From Streptomyces caelestis (GTDB lineage: Bacteria > Actinomycetota > Actinomycetes > Streptomycetales > Streptomycetaceae), in the NCBI RefSeq assembly GCF_014205255.1, contig NZ_JACHNE010000001.1, positions 5,084,001 to 5,148,000 on the forward strand: DNA of 64,000 nt, read 5' to 3'. How positions within the stretch are numbered: position 1 is the stretch's first letter; every line of letters starts with the position of its first letter. A model generated the notes under the pieces. That model saw only the letters and a program-made list of their open reading frames with translations, was not told the origin of the DNA and ran no database searches. This document shows positions 16,942-25,796 of the stretch, one piece after another. Made by a program: the position numbers and the translations under genes.

Positions 16942-17261
16942 AAGCCCTCCTTGGGCCCAAAAGGGTTGCCCTGCTCCAGAACCAGCAAGTGTGAAGATGA
17001 ATTCTGCACAACTGCATACGTCTGAGAATGACGAGAGCCCGCGGTCACATGCTCCGCAGGCTCTGTACTGCAAGGGAAACCAAACTGCAACTTGCGATGA
17101 GCCTAGCACGCGGCTCCCGGAATGCAATAGGGGTCAAGATCACGTCACCCGAATGTTTGAACATCCCCCCGCCGACTGGCGGAGCGGGCGCCGGCCGCCG
17201 GTCACGGGCCCGCGGCGGGGCCGGGCGCCGGCCCGTACGCCGCGAGGGCTAGCCTCACGAT
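16942..17261. other. Intergenic region between the cold-shock gene and mqnA (divergent promoters)
   Basis: No gene is supported here. The cold-shock side is A/T-richer than its surroundings and holds TGCACAA-c-TGCATAC (17005-17019), a tandem heptamer also seen as TGCACAA-c-TGCACAA before the lipoprotein gene at 42696. The mqnA side contains GAATGTTTGAACATCC, an imperfect palindrome. Confidence 0.5.
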
Positions 17262-18110
17262 GTGGACAATCCTCGCACCCGGCCGCGCGTCGGCCACATC
17301 CAGTTCCTGAACTGCCTGCCCTTGTACTGGGGGCTCGCCAGGACGGGCACGCTCCTCGACTTCGAGCTCACGAAGGACACCCCGGAGAAGCTCAGCGAGA
17401 AGCTGGTGCAGGGCGATCTCGACATCGCCCCGATCACCCTGGTCGAGTTCCTCAAGCACGCCGACCAACTGGTCGCCTTCCCCGACATCGCCGTCGGCTG
17501 CGACGGCCCGGTCATGTCCTGCGTGATCGTCTCGCAGGTCCCGCTGGACCGGCTGGACGGCGCCCGCGTGGCCCTCGGCTCGACCTCCCGCACCTCCGTC
17601 CGCCTCGCCCAGCTGCTCCTCGCCGAGCGCTACGGCGTACGGCCCGACTACTACACGTGCCCGCCCGATCTCAGCCTGATGATGCAGGAGGCCGAGGCGG
17701 CCGTCCTCATCGGCGACGCGGCGCTGCGCGCGAACATGCTCGACGGCCCGCGCTTCGGCCTGGACGTGCACGACCTGGGCCAGCTGTGGAAGGAGTGGAC
17801 GGGGCTGCCGTTCGTCTTCGCGGTATGGGCGGCGCGCCGCGACTACCTGGAGCGTGAGCCCGTCCTCACCCGCCGGGTGCACGAGGCCTTCCTCGCCTCC
17901 CGCAACCTCTCCCTGGAGGAGGTCGGCAAGGTCGCCGAGCAGGCCGCCCGCTGGGAGGACTTCGACGAGGAGACCCTCGCCCAGTACTTCACGACGCTCG
18001 ACTTCCGCTTCGGCGGCCCGCAGCTGGCGGCGGTCGCCGAGTTCGCCCGGCGCGTCGGCCCGACGACCGGCTTCCCCGCGGACGTGAAGGTGGACCTGCT
18101 CCAGCCGTGA
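17262..18110 (+). CDS. mqnA: Chorismate dehydratase MqnA
   Basis: The 282-residue protein begins at a GTG and reads VGHIQFLNCLPLYWGL, then DLDIAPITLVEFLKHADQL and the motif LGSTSRTSVRLAQLLL, all typical of the periplasmic-binding-like MqnA/MqnD family. MqnA removes water from chorismate to make 3-[(1-carboxyvinyl)oxy]benzoate, the substrate of MqnE. It stands alone here, about 14 kb from mqnE at 1697. Confidence 0.95.
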   Translation: MDNPRTRPRVGHIQFLNCLPLYWGLARTGTLLDFELTKDTPEKLSEKLVQGDLDIAPITLVEFLKHADQLVAFPDIAVGCDGPVMSCVIVSQVPLDRLDGARVALGSTSRTSVRLAQLLLAERYGVRPDYYTCPPDLSLMMQEAEAAVLIGDAALRANMLDGPRFGLDVHDLGQLWKEWTGLPFVFAVWAARRDYLEREPVLTRRVHEAFLASRNLSLEEVGKVAEQAARWEDFDEETLAQYFTTLDFRFGGPQLAAVAEFARRVGPTTGFPADVKVDLLQP

Positions 18111-18203
18111 GCGGGCCGGTGCTCCCGCACTACTCTGCTGAGGAGTGCGCGCGTTGGGGGGCCGGCGAGGGCCTGCGGGCGCCTACGGGGGAGGGGTGAC
18201 GCC

Positions 18204-18961
18204 ATGCGGCCGCTCGAAGTCGACGAACCACCGTCGTGGGGCCCTACCGGCTGCTCGGCCGGCTGGGCTCCGGCGGCATGGGCCGGGTCTACCTGGGCCG
18301 CAGCGCCGGCGGCCGTACGGTCGCGGTGAAGATCGTCCATCCGCACTTCGCCCTGGACGAGGAGTTCCGCGCCCTCCCCCGAGCTCTCGGCTGCGCTCGA
18401 GCAGGGGGGACCCCCACCGCCGCGAGGTCGACGCCGCCCGCCGGGTCGGCGGCGCCTGGACGGCACCCGTCCTGGACGCCGACCCGGACGCGCGGGTGCC
18501 CTGGGTGGCGACGGCGTACGCGGCGGGCCCCTCGCTGTCGGCCGCGGTCGCCGAGGGCGGCGCGCTGCCGGCCCGCACCGTACGGGTGCTGGGAGCGGGG
18601 CCGGCCGAGGCGCTGGCGGCGGTGCACGAGCTGGGCCTGGTCCACCGGGACGTGAAGCCGTCGAACGTACTGCCCGCTCGACACCTTCCGGATCACCGTC
18701 CAGCAGGCCGCCGTCGGCCAGGAGTTGGGCCGCCTCCGCCAGACCGACCAGCTCGGCGGCGGCTGCGTCGACGTCCTGGCCCTGAAGCAGGTGACGAAGA
18801 AGGAGCTCGTCGCGACGTCGGTCGGCGCGAAGACCAACCACAGGGGCTGCGACCCGGCCTCCACGACCGTGCGCCTCACGCCGGTGGGTGACGATCTCCA
18901 GTACCGGTCGGAGAGCGAGAACTCGGGGCGTCCTCAGGCTCGGATGTCGAAGGTGCGGTAG
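18204..18961 (+). pseudogene. Broken Ser/Thr protein kinase gene
   Basis: The kinase N-terminus VGPYRLLGRLGSGGMGRVYLG, the catalytic lysine strand TVAVKIVHPHFALDEEFRA and, in a different frame, VHELGLVHRDVKPSNVL are all present. A one-base shift separates the likely start (MRPLEVDEP) from the glycine loop. A palindromic repeat of about 44 bases at 18374 breaks the frame again. Just after the HRD motif the rest of the kinase domain is missing, and the sequence jumps to what looks like a C-terminal extracellular tail (TFRITVQQAAVG to DDLQYRSESE). The product cannot be an active kinase. Its position before the FHA-containing ATPase is notable, since FHA domains bind phosphothreonine. Confidence 0.85.
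18374..18416. repeat. Palindromic Streptomyces-type repeat inserted in the kinase gene
   Basis: The stretch begins CTCCCCCGAGCTCTCGG and ends GCAGGGGGGACCCCCA around a CTGCGCTCGA centre. It sits exactly between the codons for E-E-F-R-A and R-R-E-V-D-A-A-R-R of the kinase. The core is shared with the intergenic repeat at 1626-1666. Its net length of about 44 bases shifts the frame. Confidence 0.8.
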
Positions 18962-19541
18962 CGGAGGACCTGCGGACGTGCCGGGCGAACAGGCCGATGA
19001 GGAGCGCGATCACGGAGAGGGTGGCGGCCAGGCCGACAGCCCACAGCCACGGGTAGTGCACATGCACCCAGCAGGGCCCGCCCTCGCTGTAGCAGTCGTA
19101 GTCCCAGTCGCGGCGCCGCTTGGGCCGTACGGTCGCCATGATCGCCCCGGCGACCAGGTACCCCGCGGCCAGGCCGGGCAGGGAGGCGACCGCCCAGGCC
19201 AGCGAACGCGGCTTGCTCTTCTTCCAGTCCATCAGGATCAACGGCCACACCCAGGCGATGAACACCAGCGGCACGAGGGCACCGACCGTGCCGGCGAAGA
19301 CGTACGCACCGCCGGGTCACACGGGGGCGACGTCGCCCCAGAGCTCGTGGCCCCAGTACGTCTCGAAGAGGACCAGCGGCATCAGCAGGACGACGAAACC
19401 GGGGAGCACCACGCAGCCCCAGGCACAGCCCCAGTCCCGCTTCTTCGCCCCATCGGCGTCCGGCCGGCCCGGCCGGTGCTCGTACCGCAGCGCGGCCCCC
19501 GCCGCCTTCCTCCGCTTCGGCTTCGCCGATCCCCTGGACAA
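18876..19541 (-). pseudogene. Multi-pass membrane protein gene interrupted by one in-frame TGA
   Basis: From a TTG at 19541, six bases after the ATPase stop, the frame reads MSRGSAKPKRRKAAGAALRY and then a membrane helix and WGDVAPV before a TGA at 19319-19317. The same frame then continues PGGAYVFAGTVGALVPLVFIAW and two more helices, ending in a charged tail. The intact paralog at 39870-40502 has the matching order: GGSAKPRRRR, helix, LPGGAYGF, then S-NYPWLWAIGL against H-YPWLWAVGL here. A single TGG-to-TGA change would explain the break. No start or ribosome site is obvious for the second half, so it is probably not expressed. Its function is unknown. Confidence 0.75.
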
Positions 19542-19546
19542 CGCCG

Positions 19547-22500
19547 TCAGCCCGGAACCACGACCGTACGCAGCTCCCCGTCCCCGAGGTGCAGCATGCC
19601 CTTGCCGGGCGCGACCTGGCCGCCCACCATGCTCCGCGACAGGCGGACGCCGACGAGGTCGCCGCTGGAGGACTCCTGCGGGGAGAGGAGGATGCCGCGG
19701 CGGGCCTTCTTCGCGTCGACCTGCCAGCCGGAGAAGCCGCTGCACACGTCCTCCTCGTCACCGGCGATGACGAGGGCGAGGCCGCGCTCCGAGCCCCGGG
19801 AGACCAGTTTCTTGAGCTGGCTCTCGGCATCGCAGTCCTCCAGGATCTCGCCGTCGTCGATGAGGACCGCGATCGGCTCCTCCAGGGACGCCTGGTCGAC
19901 GAGCTCCTCGAACTCGTCCTCGTCGATGTCGTCGCCGGTGAACACCTTCAGGACACCGTCCGTGCCGTCGAGCTGGCGCAGCGGTGACTGGCGCGGGGCC
20001 GCGATCACCAGACGCGTGCCCTGGGCCAGGAACGAGTGCGCGAAGTTCAGCAGGACCGTCGAGCGGCCCGACTTGGCCGGGCCCGCGACGACGAACGCCG
20101 GTACGCCCTGCGCCAGATCGGGACCGAAGCCGACGATCTCGTCGCCGCCGATGCCGACCAGACCCCACAGGCGCGAGCGGGAACCGTCCGGGTCGCGCAG
20201 CTCCCAGGCCTCCGGGAAGGAGATACGGCTGGGCAGGCTGTCGACACGGAACGGGCGGCGCGAACGCGGAACTTCGGCTTCGCGGGCGGCGGCCGCCTCA
20301 CCGATCGCCGCCAGCGCCGCGGCCTGGCCCTGACCGCTGGTGTCCTCGGCGAGCAGCGCGAACTGCGTCTCCGTACCGAACTCGTTGCGGAAGGCCCGCC
20401 CCGGCGGAATCTCCTCCGGCACCTTGCGCACCGGGATACCGAGCGCCGAGAAGTCGCTGCGGTCGGCCAGACGCAGACCGTACTTGTCCTCGGTGAGGGT
20501 CGCGATACGGCCGACCAGCAGGGTCCGGTCACCCGTCAGGACCAGGTGGATGCCGACGCTCGCGCCCTCGCGCATCATCGTCTGCAACTCGTCGGTGAGC
20601 GACCCGTGGTCGATCTCGCCGAGCGTGGGCACCCAGCCCTCCCAGCGGTCCAGCAGCACCACGATGTGCGGCAGCCGCTCGTCCTCGGACACCGAGGCCC
20701 GCTGCTCCCCGATGTCCGCGAAGCCCTTGTCCGACAGCAGGTCCTGGCGGCGGCCCAGCTCGCCCTTGAGCCGGTTGACGAGCCGCACGACCCGCTCGGT
20801 CTGGTTACGGCCGACCACCGCGCCGCAGTGCGGCAGCCGGGTCAGCGCGTTCAGCGCGCCGTTGCCGCAGTCGATGCCGTAGAGGTGCACGTCGGCCACG
20901 GAGTGGGTGCGGGCGATGGAGCCCGCGAGGGTACGCAGCACCTGGGAGCGGCCGCTGCGCGGGGCACCACCGATCATCAGATGGCCGAAGGACGAGAAGT
21001 CCACGACGACCGGGCGCCGGGACTGGCTCGCGGGCAGGTCCTCGATGCCGTACGGGGCCGGCGGCAGCTTGCCGGCGCCACCGGCGAACGCGGGCACCTC
21101 GATCTCGTCCAGCAGCAGCGTCTCGTCGAGGGCGGGCAGCCACGGGCTGTGCTGGGGCGGGATGCCGAGCGAGCGGTTGGCGTCGCGGATGGTGTCGACG
21201 AGGACCTTCAGGTCGGTGATCTCCTCGTCCTCACGCGCCTCGGCCTTCGGCTTGGCCAGCGCCGCCCGCCCCAGGTCCTCCCAGGCCAGCGGCCCCACCC
21301 AGGGCAGGAGCACGGCCGGGTCGGCCGCGCCGGGCCGGCGACCGCCCACGCGTCCGGACTGGAAGGGGACCAGGGAGGCGTGCCCGAGCCGGGCGTAGGC
21401 GCGGCCCGGGGTGTTCTTGGAGATGTGCCCGGCCTCCGGCGAGTCGATGACGTCGGTCGACTCGCCACCGTCCGTCACGCGCAGCGCGATCCGGAGGTTG
21501 GTGTTGGCGCGGATCTCGGGCGACACGACACCACTCGGACGCTGCGTGGCCAGCAGCAGATGGATACCGAGGGACCGCCCTCGCTGGGCGATGTTCACGA
21601 GCCCCGTCACGAAGTCGGGCAGGTCACGCACCATCGAGGCGAACTCGTCGATGACGATGAGCAGCCGGGGCACCGGCTGGTGCGACGGGTCCCGGCGCAC
21701 CAGGTCCTGGTAGTCCTCGATGTCCTTGGCGTCGGCGGCGGCCAGGATGTGCTCGCGCCGGTGCAGCTCGGCACCCAGCGACTCCAGGGCCCGCTCCACC
21801 AGGTGGGCGTCGAGGTCCGTCACCATGCCGACGGTGTGCGGCAGATGCACACAGTCCTTGAAGGCCGCGCCACCCTTGTAGTCGACCAGCACGAACGTCA
21901 TGTTCTCGGGCGTGTTCGCCACGGCCAGCGCCGCCACGATGGTCTGCAGCAGCTCCGACTTACCCGAACCGGTCGTACCGGCGATGAGACCGTGCGGACC
22001 GTCCTTGCGGATGTCGATCCCGAACGGCCCGTCGTACGACTCACCGATGACGGCCAGCGTCGACTGCCCGCCCATCCGCCACCGCGCCACGATCGCGTCG
22101 CTCGTCGGCGGCTCCAGCTGGAGCACGTCCAGCAGTCGGCTGGAGCCCGGCAGGGCCGAGTCCTCGGTCTCGCCGCTGATGTCCCGCAGCGGCGACAGCG
22201 ACCGGGCGAGCCGCAGACACCAGGCGGGGGAGACGAAGTCGGGCCGTACGTCCTTCACACGCTCCGCACCCGCCTCCTCCACACGCAGCCGCAACTTCTC
22301 GACGCGGCCTCCCTGTTCGGGCTGCGGGTCGGCGGTGTGCCAGGCCTGGAAGGAAGGGAAGGCACCGGCGACCTGCTGGGACTGCTGCTGCACCTGCCGG
22401 GCCTGCTCGTACTCCTCGGCCTGCGGCTCGGCGACGACGTACGCCTGGCACTCGCCGGGCAGGAACCGCTCCTCGGCGTCGAGGCAGAGGGCGAACATGG

Positions 22501-24205
22501 ACACGGAGGGGCCCTCGCGCAGCAGCCGCACCACACCGGGCAGAGACCTCAGCCGCCGCGATCCGTCCCACACGACGACGATGTCGGGATCGCTGAAGCT
22601 CGAACCGCCCTGTGACTTGTTCTGCTCGGCGGCCTTCTTGCGCGCGTCGAGAATCTGCGTCAGCTCGCCGATGCGGGCGCCGACGGTCTCGGCGTCGGTC
22701 CCGATCAGCACGTTGACGTCCTGCCCGCCGGACGGCCGGGCGTGCGGCAGCCAGCGCACCCAGTCCCAGGACTCCTGCGCGGCGTTCTCGCTCAGCACGT
22801 AGAACTGCACGTCCATCGGGCTGTGCAGCGCCGCGGCCTGCGCGACGGCCCACCGCCCCAGCGCCCGGGCGGAATCCCCGGGCCCGGCCATGCCGATGAC
22901 ACCCAGGGTGCGCAGGTGCAGCGCGACCGGGGCGTCCTCGATCTTCCAGGTCACCTGGCGACGGTGATCGTCCTGCTCGGGGTCGTCGAGCACGACCTCG
23001 GAGGGCAACTGCCCCGTTCCGACCCGCAGGAGGAGGTGGTCGCGGTCGGTCCGCCGCCGCTCCCAGAGACGGGTACGCGGCCCGGTCCCGAGGGCGAGGA
23101 CGGTGGCGGGGTCGGGTATGGCATGCCGCCGGTCGTTCCGCTCGGCGATCAGCGCGTCCTGGGCGTCCTTCTCGATCCGCTCCTTCTGCTCCTCGTACTC
23201 CTGGACCTGCTTGGCGTGCGACTTACGCCCGTGCTTCTTGTCGTTGTAGTAGTTCGCGAAGAGCAGGACAGGGCTCAGCGCCGCCATGATCAGGTAGTAC
23301 CAGCGCTGGAAGATCATGACCGACACGACGGCACCGACGAGCGGCGTCAGCGCCATCAGCCAGGGCAGCGGCCGGGCCTCGTACTCCCGGGGCGCCGACG
23401 GCAGCCGGAAGTTGGTCTGCCGCTCGGGCGGACGCAGCCGCGGCGGCCGGTTGTAGTCGAGCCCGATGCCGTCGTCGGACCATTTCAGGGCGGCGTTCGG
23501 GGGCGTGTAGCGGGTGAGTTCGAGGAGGGTGTTGCCGATCCCGATCTGAGCACCGAGGGGCCAGGCGGTGGGCCCGCTCTTCTTCTCGTCCTTCTTGTCC
23601 TGCCCCTTCTTCTTGCCGCCCTTCTTCTCGCTTCTCTTCTCGCTCTTCTTCTCGCCCTGGTCCTCTTTCTCGTCCTCGGCGAGGGACTTGCCGTCGAGGG
23701 TGACGTGCTCCTTGTCCATGTGCACGGCAACCTGGCAGGTGCCGTCGGTGGCGACGGAGAGGGTGAGGGCCCGGGCGTCGACCTCGGGATCGTCGATCCG
23801 GACGTACGAGGCCGCCCCGCTGCCGATGTCGTACCGCCCGACGCCGAGCCGGTGCACGAACCCGGCCGCCGGCCCGCCCACGACCCGCAGCTCGACGAGC
23901 CCGGTGGGCTCACCCGGCAGACACCCGGAGGGATCCTGGAGGCTGACGACGGCGCCGTCGCGCAGAGGCGATCCGACGACGGTGGCATTCGGGTCGACGG
24001 CGTACCCGTCGACGTACACGAGGGGCGCGTTGTTCGCCGGCACCTGGCGGTGCTGTCCCAGCGGGATGATCTGCGCGCCGCTGTGCCCGACCTGCTTGGC
24101 GAGCTCCTGGGCGATGTCTCCCACGGTGGACTCAGGATCGGCATCGAGCACGACGTCGGCGGTACCACCGCCGTACGGGTCGACGACGGTCAGAGTCAGG
24201 CGCAC
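19547..24205 (-). CDS. FHA domain-containing FtsK/SpoIIIE ATPase of the EssC/EccC type
   Basis: The protein has 1552 residues from the GTG at 24205, which is preceded by GGGGAGGA. In order it has: a beta-rich N-terminal domain (about 1-90); an FHA-like domain with GRYDIGS near residue 121; a lysine/glutamate-rich linker (about 175-210); two membrane helices (about 285-325); and three FtsK-type ATPase domains. Their Walker A motifs are GTTGSGKS (743-750), GAPRSGRS (1080-1087) and GPAKSGRS (1375-1382). The first domain also has the Walker B form LVDYKGGAAF, so it is the likely active motor, while the other two have arginine in place of the Walker lysine. The FHA-two-helix-three-ATPase order is that of the Firmicutes motor EssC. 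The product should power secretion of the WXG100-like proteins encoded around it. No EccB/D/E, mycosin, EssA/B or EsaA gene is visible nearby. Confidence 0.93.
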   Translation of the reverse strand: MRLTLTVVDPYGGGTADVVLDADPESTVGDIAQELAKQVGHSGAQIIPLGQHRQVPANNAPLVYVDGYAVDPNATVVGSPLRDGAVVSLQDPSGCLPGEPTGLVELRVVGGPAAGFVHRLGVGRYDIGSGAASYVRIDDPEVDARALTLSVATDGTCQVAVHMDKEHVTLDGKSLAEDEKEDQGEKKSEKRSEKKGGKKKGQDKKDEKKSGPTAWPLGAQIGIGNTLLELTRYTPPNAALKWSDDGIGLDYNRPPRLRPPERQTNFRLPSAPREYEARPLPWLMALTPLVGAVVSVMIFQRWYYLIMAALSPVLLFANYYNDKKHGRKSHAKQVQEYEEQKERIEKDAQDALIAERNDRRHAIPDPATVLALGTGPRTRLWERRRTDRDHLLLRVGTGQLPSEVVLDDPEQDDHRRQVTWKIEDAPVALHLRTLGVIGMAGPGDSARALGRWAVAQAAALHSPMDVQFYVLSENAAQESWDWVRWLPHARPSGGQDVNVLIGTDAETVGARIGELTQILDARKKAAEQNKSQGGSSFSDPDIVVVWDGSRRLRSLPGVVRLLREGPSVSMFALCLDAEERFLPGECQAYVVAEPQAEEYEQARQVQQQSQQVAGAFPSFQAWHTADPQPEQGGRVEKLRLRVEEAGAERVKDVRPDFVSPAWCLRLARSLSPLRDISGETEDSALPGSSRLLDVLQLEPPTSDAIVARWRMGGQSTLAVIGESYDGPFGIDIRKDGPHGLIAGTTGSGKSELLQTIVAALAVANTPENMTFVLVDYKGGAAFKDCVHLPHTVGMVTDLDAHLVERALESLGAELHRREHILAAADAKDIEDYQDLVRRDPSHQPVPRLLIVIDEFASMVRDLPDFVTGLVNIAQRGRSLGIHLLLATQRPSGVVSPEIRANTNLRIALRVTDGGESTDVIDSPEAGHISKNTPGRAYARLGHASLVPFQSGRVGGRRPGAADPAVLLPWVGPLAWEDLGRAALAKPKAEAREDEEITDLKVLVDTIRDANRSLGIPPQHSPWLPALDETLLLDEIEVPAFAGGAGKLPPAPYGIEDLPASQSRRPVVVDFSSFGHLMIGGAPRSGRSQVLRTLAGSIARTHSVADVHLYGIDCGNGALNALTRLPHCGAVVGRNQTERVVRLVNRLKGELGRRQDLLSDKGFADIGEQRASVSEDERLPHIVVLLDRWEGWVPTLGEIDHGSLTDELQTMMREGASVGIHLVLTGDRTLLVGRIATLTEDKYGLRLADRSDFSALGIPVRKVPEEIPPGRAFRNEFGTETQFALLAEDTSGQGQAAALAAIGEAAAAREAEVPRSRRPFRVDSLPSRISFPEAWELRDPDGSRSRLWGLVGIGGDEIVGFGPDLAQGVPAFVVAGPAKSGRSTVLLNFAHSFLAQGTRLVIAAPRQSPLRQLDGTDGVLKVFTGDDIDEDEFEELVDQASLEEPIAVLIDDGEILEDCDAESQLKKLVSRGSERGLALVIAGDEEDVCSGFSGWQVDAKKARRGILLSPQESSSGDLVGVRLSRSMVGGQVAPGKGMLHLGDGELRTVVVPG

Positions 24206-24589
24206 GACTAGTCCTCCCCGTGCCACTGGGCCGGTGTGGCCGCGTGGTTGTGTGGCTGCTGTTGTTGACCGCTGCACTGTTGCGCTGTCCGCTTCAGTCA
24301 CGCGGGTCACAGCCGTAAGGGACGATATCCGTTCGGTACGGCGGTGAGGCAATGGGGAGGCGCCGTGACGTTCCCGATGGCAATGTCGTACACGAGTTCA
24401 TGACGACTCGTTCACAAGCCGGGTCCGGGGATGTGGCACCACAGGCCACACCCGTAAGCTGCTGCCGCAAAGAGCGGACGATCACACCGGTTGCCATCTG
24501 CGACCGGCAACTCGACCTGAAGGCCGATGAGTCCGCAAACAGGGAGCCACGGGGGTTGGCCCTGCGGCGTTGTGAGAGGGAGCGGCTTC
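24206..24589. promoter_or_regulatory. Divergent promoter and leader region between the ATPase and the first WXG100-like gene
   Basis: This gene-free stretch of 384 bases separates divergent starts. Its distal part (24459-24589) is nearly the same as the leader before the second WXG100-like copy (36286-36419). It contains an inverted repeat GTTGCC (24490-24495) and GGCAAC (24506-24511) with a 10-base spacer, and ends in the ribosome site GAGAGGGAGC. A second short block next to the ATPase start (24207-24246) is also repeated at 36193. Confidence 0.6.
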
Positions 24590-24889
24590 ATGGCCAAGGA
24601 TCTTGACATCACATATCAGGACATGCGGGAAGCTGCCAAGCATGTCGTGAAGGAGAAGGAAAAGCTCCAGGAGAAGCTCGAGGGCCTCCGCAAGTACATC
24701 AACAACCTCGTGCAGTCCGGCTACGTCACGAAGAGCTCGTCCAAGGCGTTCGACGAGAACTTCGACGAGTTCGTGCAGGGCACGAAGACCACGCTGGACG
24801 GTCTCGACGGCATGGGTGACTACCTGACCATGGCTGCCGACAAGTTCGAGCAGATCGATGAGGAGCTGGCGAAGCAGGCTCGCAAGTAG
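24207..24889. repeat. Duplicated segment with WXG100-like gene, copy 1
   Basis: The segment matches 36193-36718 at both ends: about 40 bases beside the ATPase start, about 130 bases of leader, and the whole 300-base gene with only two synonymous differences and a different stop codon (TAG against TGA). The middle of the intergenic part differs. Similarity stops at the stop codon. Confidence 0.85.
24590..24889 (+). CDS. WXG100-like secreted helical protein, copy 1
   Basis: The 99-residue product is a predicted helical hairpin. Two long charged helices flank a loop GYVTKSSSKAFDENFDEF, which takes the place of the W-x-G turn but keeps the following A/F pattern. The C-terminal helix ends FEQIDEELAKQARK, which resembles the C-terminal export motif of WXG100 substrates. 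It is identical in protein sequence to the product of 36420-36718. A ribosome site GAGGGAGC precedes the ATG. It is divergent from the EssC-like ATPase, its probable exporter, and is closed by a strong terminator, so it is probably monocistronic. Confidence 0.88.
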   Translation: MAKDLDITYQDMREAAKHVVKEKEKLQEKLEGLRKYINNLVQSGYVTKSSSKAFDENFDEFVQGTKTTLDGLDGMGDYLTMAADKFEQIDEELAKQARK

Positions 24890-24895
24890 GCGTGA

Positions 24896-24944
24896 GACGC
24901 CTGCCCGGTGCGGCAGCGGATGCTGAACGCACCGGGCAGGCGTC
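24896..24944. terminator. Bidirectional terminator with a 17-bp stem
   Basis: GACGCCTGCCCGGTGCG and its perfect complement (24928-24944) flank a 15-base loop. It sits between the convergent WXG100-like gene and the gene at 24962. The second WXG100-like copy lacks it. Confidence 0.9.
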
Positions 24945-24961
24945 CGGTCGGCCGAGGCCCG

Positions 24962-25642
24962 TCAGTTGTCGGGGAGGGGCTGCCGGAGCACGTACATGTG
25001 GAGGTCGCTGCGGAGCTCTTCTGTGTCGACGCGCAGCCAGGATCCGTCGCGGAACCGTATGAGCAGGATGCTCGTCTCGAATTCGCCGGAGAAGGGGTCG
25101 ACGAGGGTTGCTTCGGAGGCAGGCAGGCGGGCGACGACCTGCATGCGCTTCTCCCGCCCCATACTGACGCGCCGCGGCGGAGCCGCCAGGACGATCCCCT
25201 CCTGGGTCGCAAGCAGCATGCGCTCGTGGTGGGTGGAGTGGCTGTACCAACGCAGCAGGAACTGCCCGGCGTTGCCGTGCCAGTTGCCGTCGAAGACGTT
25301 GTCGAGGTCTTGTTGGGCGATGGCGGCGTCCCGGCGCTTGTCCTCTTCCTCCTTGGCACGCCGCTGCTCCTTCTCTTCCTTCCTGTCGAGGGATCGCTTG
25401 ACGGCTTCTTCCGCAGCGGACAGAAGGCGCAACAGCATGAGGAGAGGTATGAACGGTGCGCAGAGCACCATGCCGATCATGCTCAGTGGAGGCAGTCTGG
25501 CAGGGCGGAGACGGGGGTTGCCTGCGGCCTGGAGTACGTCGGCGGGTGGCTGTGGGATCTTGCCGATCCAGCACCAGTCGCCGGCTTCGGCATGGATGCC
25601 TAGGCGTTCCATTGCCACGCGCTGCTTGTCCGTAGGTGTCAC
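24962..25642 (-). CDS. Membrane-anchored protein of unknown function in the type VII-like region
   Basis: I chose the GTG at 25642, preceded by GAGGAGAG, which gives 226 residues. An N-terminal region with MERLGIHAEAGDWCWIG leads to one hydrophobic segment (SMIGMVLCAPFIPLLMLL), then a long charged coiled coil rich in K, E and R, and a C-terminal beta-rich domain with FLLRWYSHSTHHERMLLATQEGIVLA. The last part looks like a small PH- or SH3-like fold, but I do not recognise a family. It lies tail to tail with the WXG100-like gene and head to head with module A. Confidence 0.72.
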   Translation of the reverse strand: MTPTDKQRVAMERLGIHAEAGDWCWIGKIPQPPADVLQAAGNPRLRPARLPPLSMIGMVLCAPFIPLLMLLRLLSAAEEAVKRSLDRKEEKEQRRAKEEEDKRRDAAIAQQDLDNVFDGNWHGNAGQFLLRWYSHSTHHERMLLATQEGIVLAAPPRRVSMGREKRMQVVARLPASEATLVDPFSGEFETSILLIRFRDGSWLRVDTEELRSDLHMYVLRQPLPDN

Positions 25643-25796
25643 GTCAAGACTCTCCTCGCCGACGCGGAACGGGATTGGTGTATCGAGAGCGTATCTCGTA
25701 CGAGGCGCCAGGAGGAGTGAGGGAGTCCGCAATCGCGCCCGCGCTCGTCAGATGCACACCGAGAAAAAGTTGTAGAGCCATAGAGAGGCATCGCTG

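Noticed and set aside
20036..22615. An 859-codon plus-strand frame opposite the ATPase
   Set aside because: The minus-strand frame carries three Walker A motifs and an FHA domain; this frame is its complement shadow.
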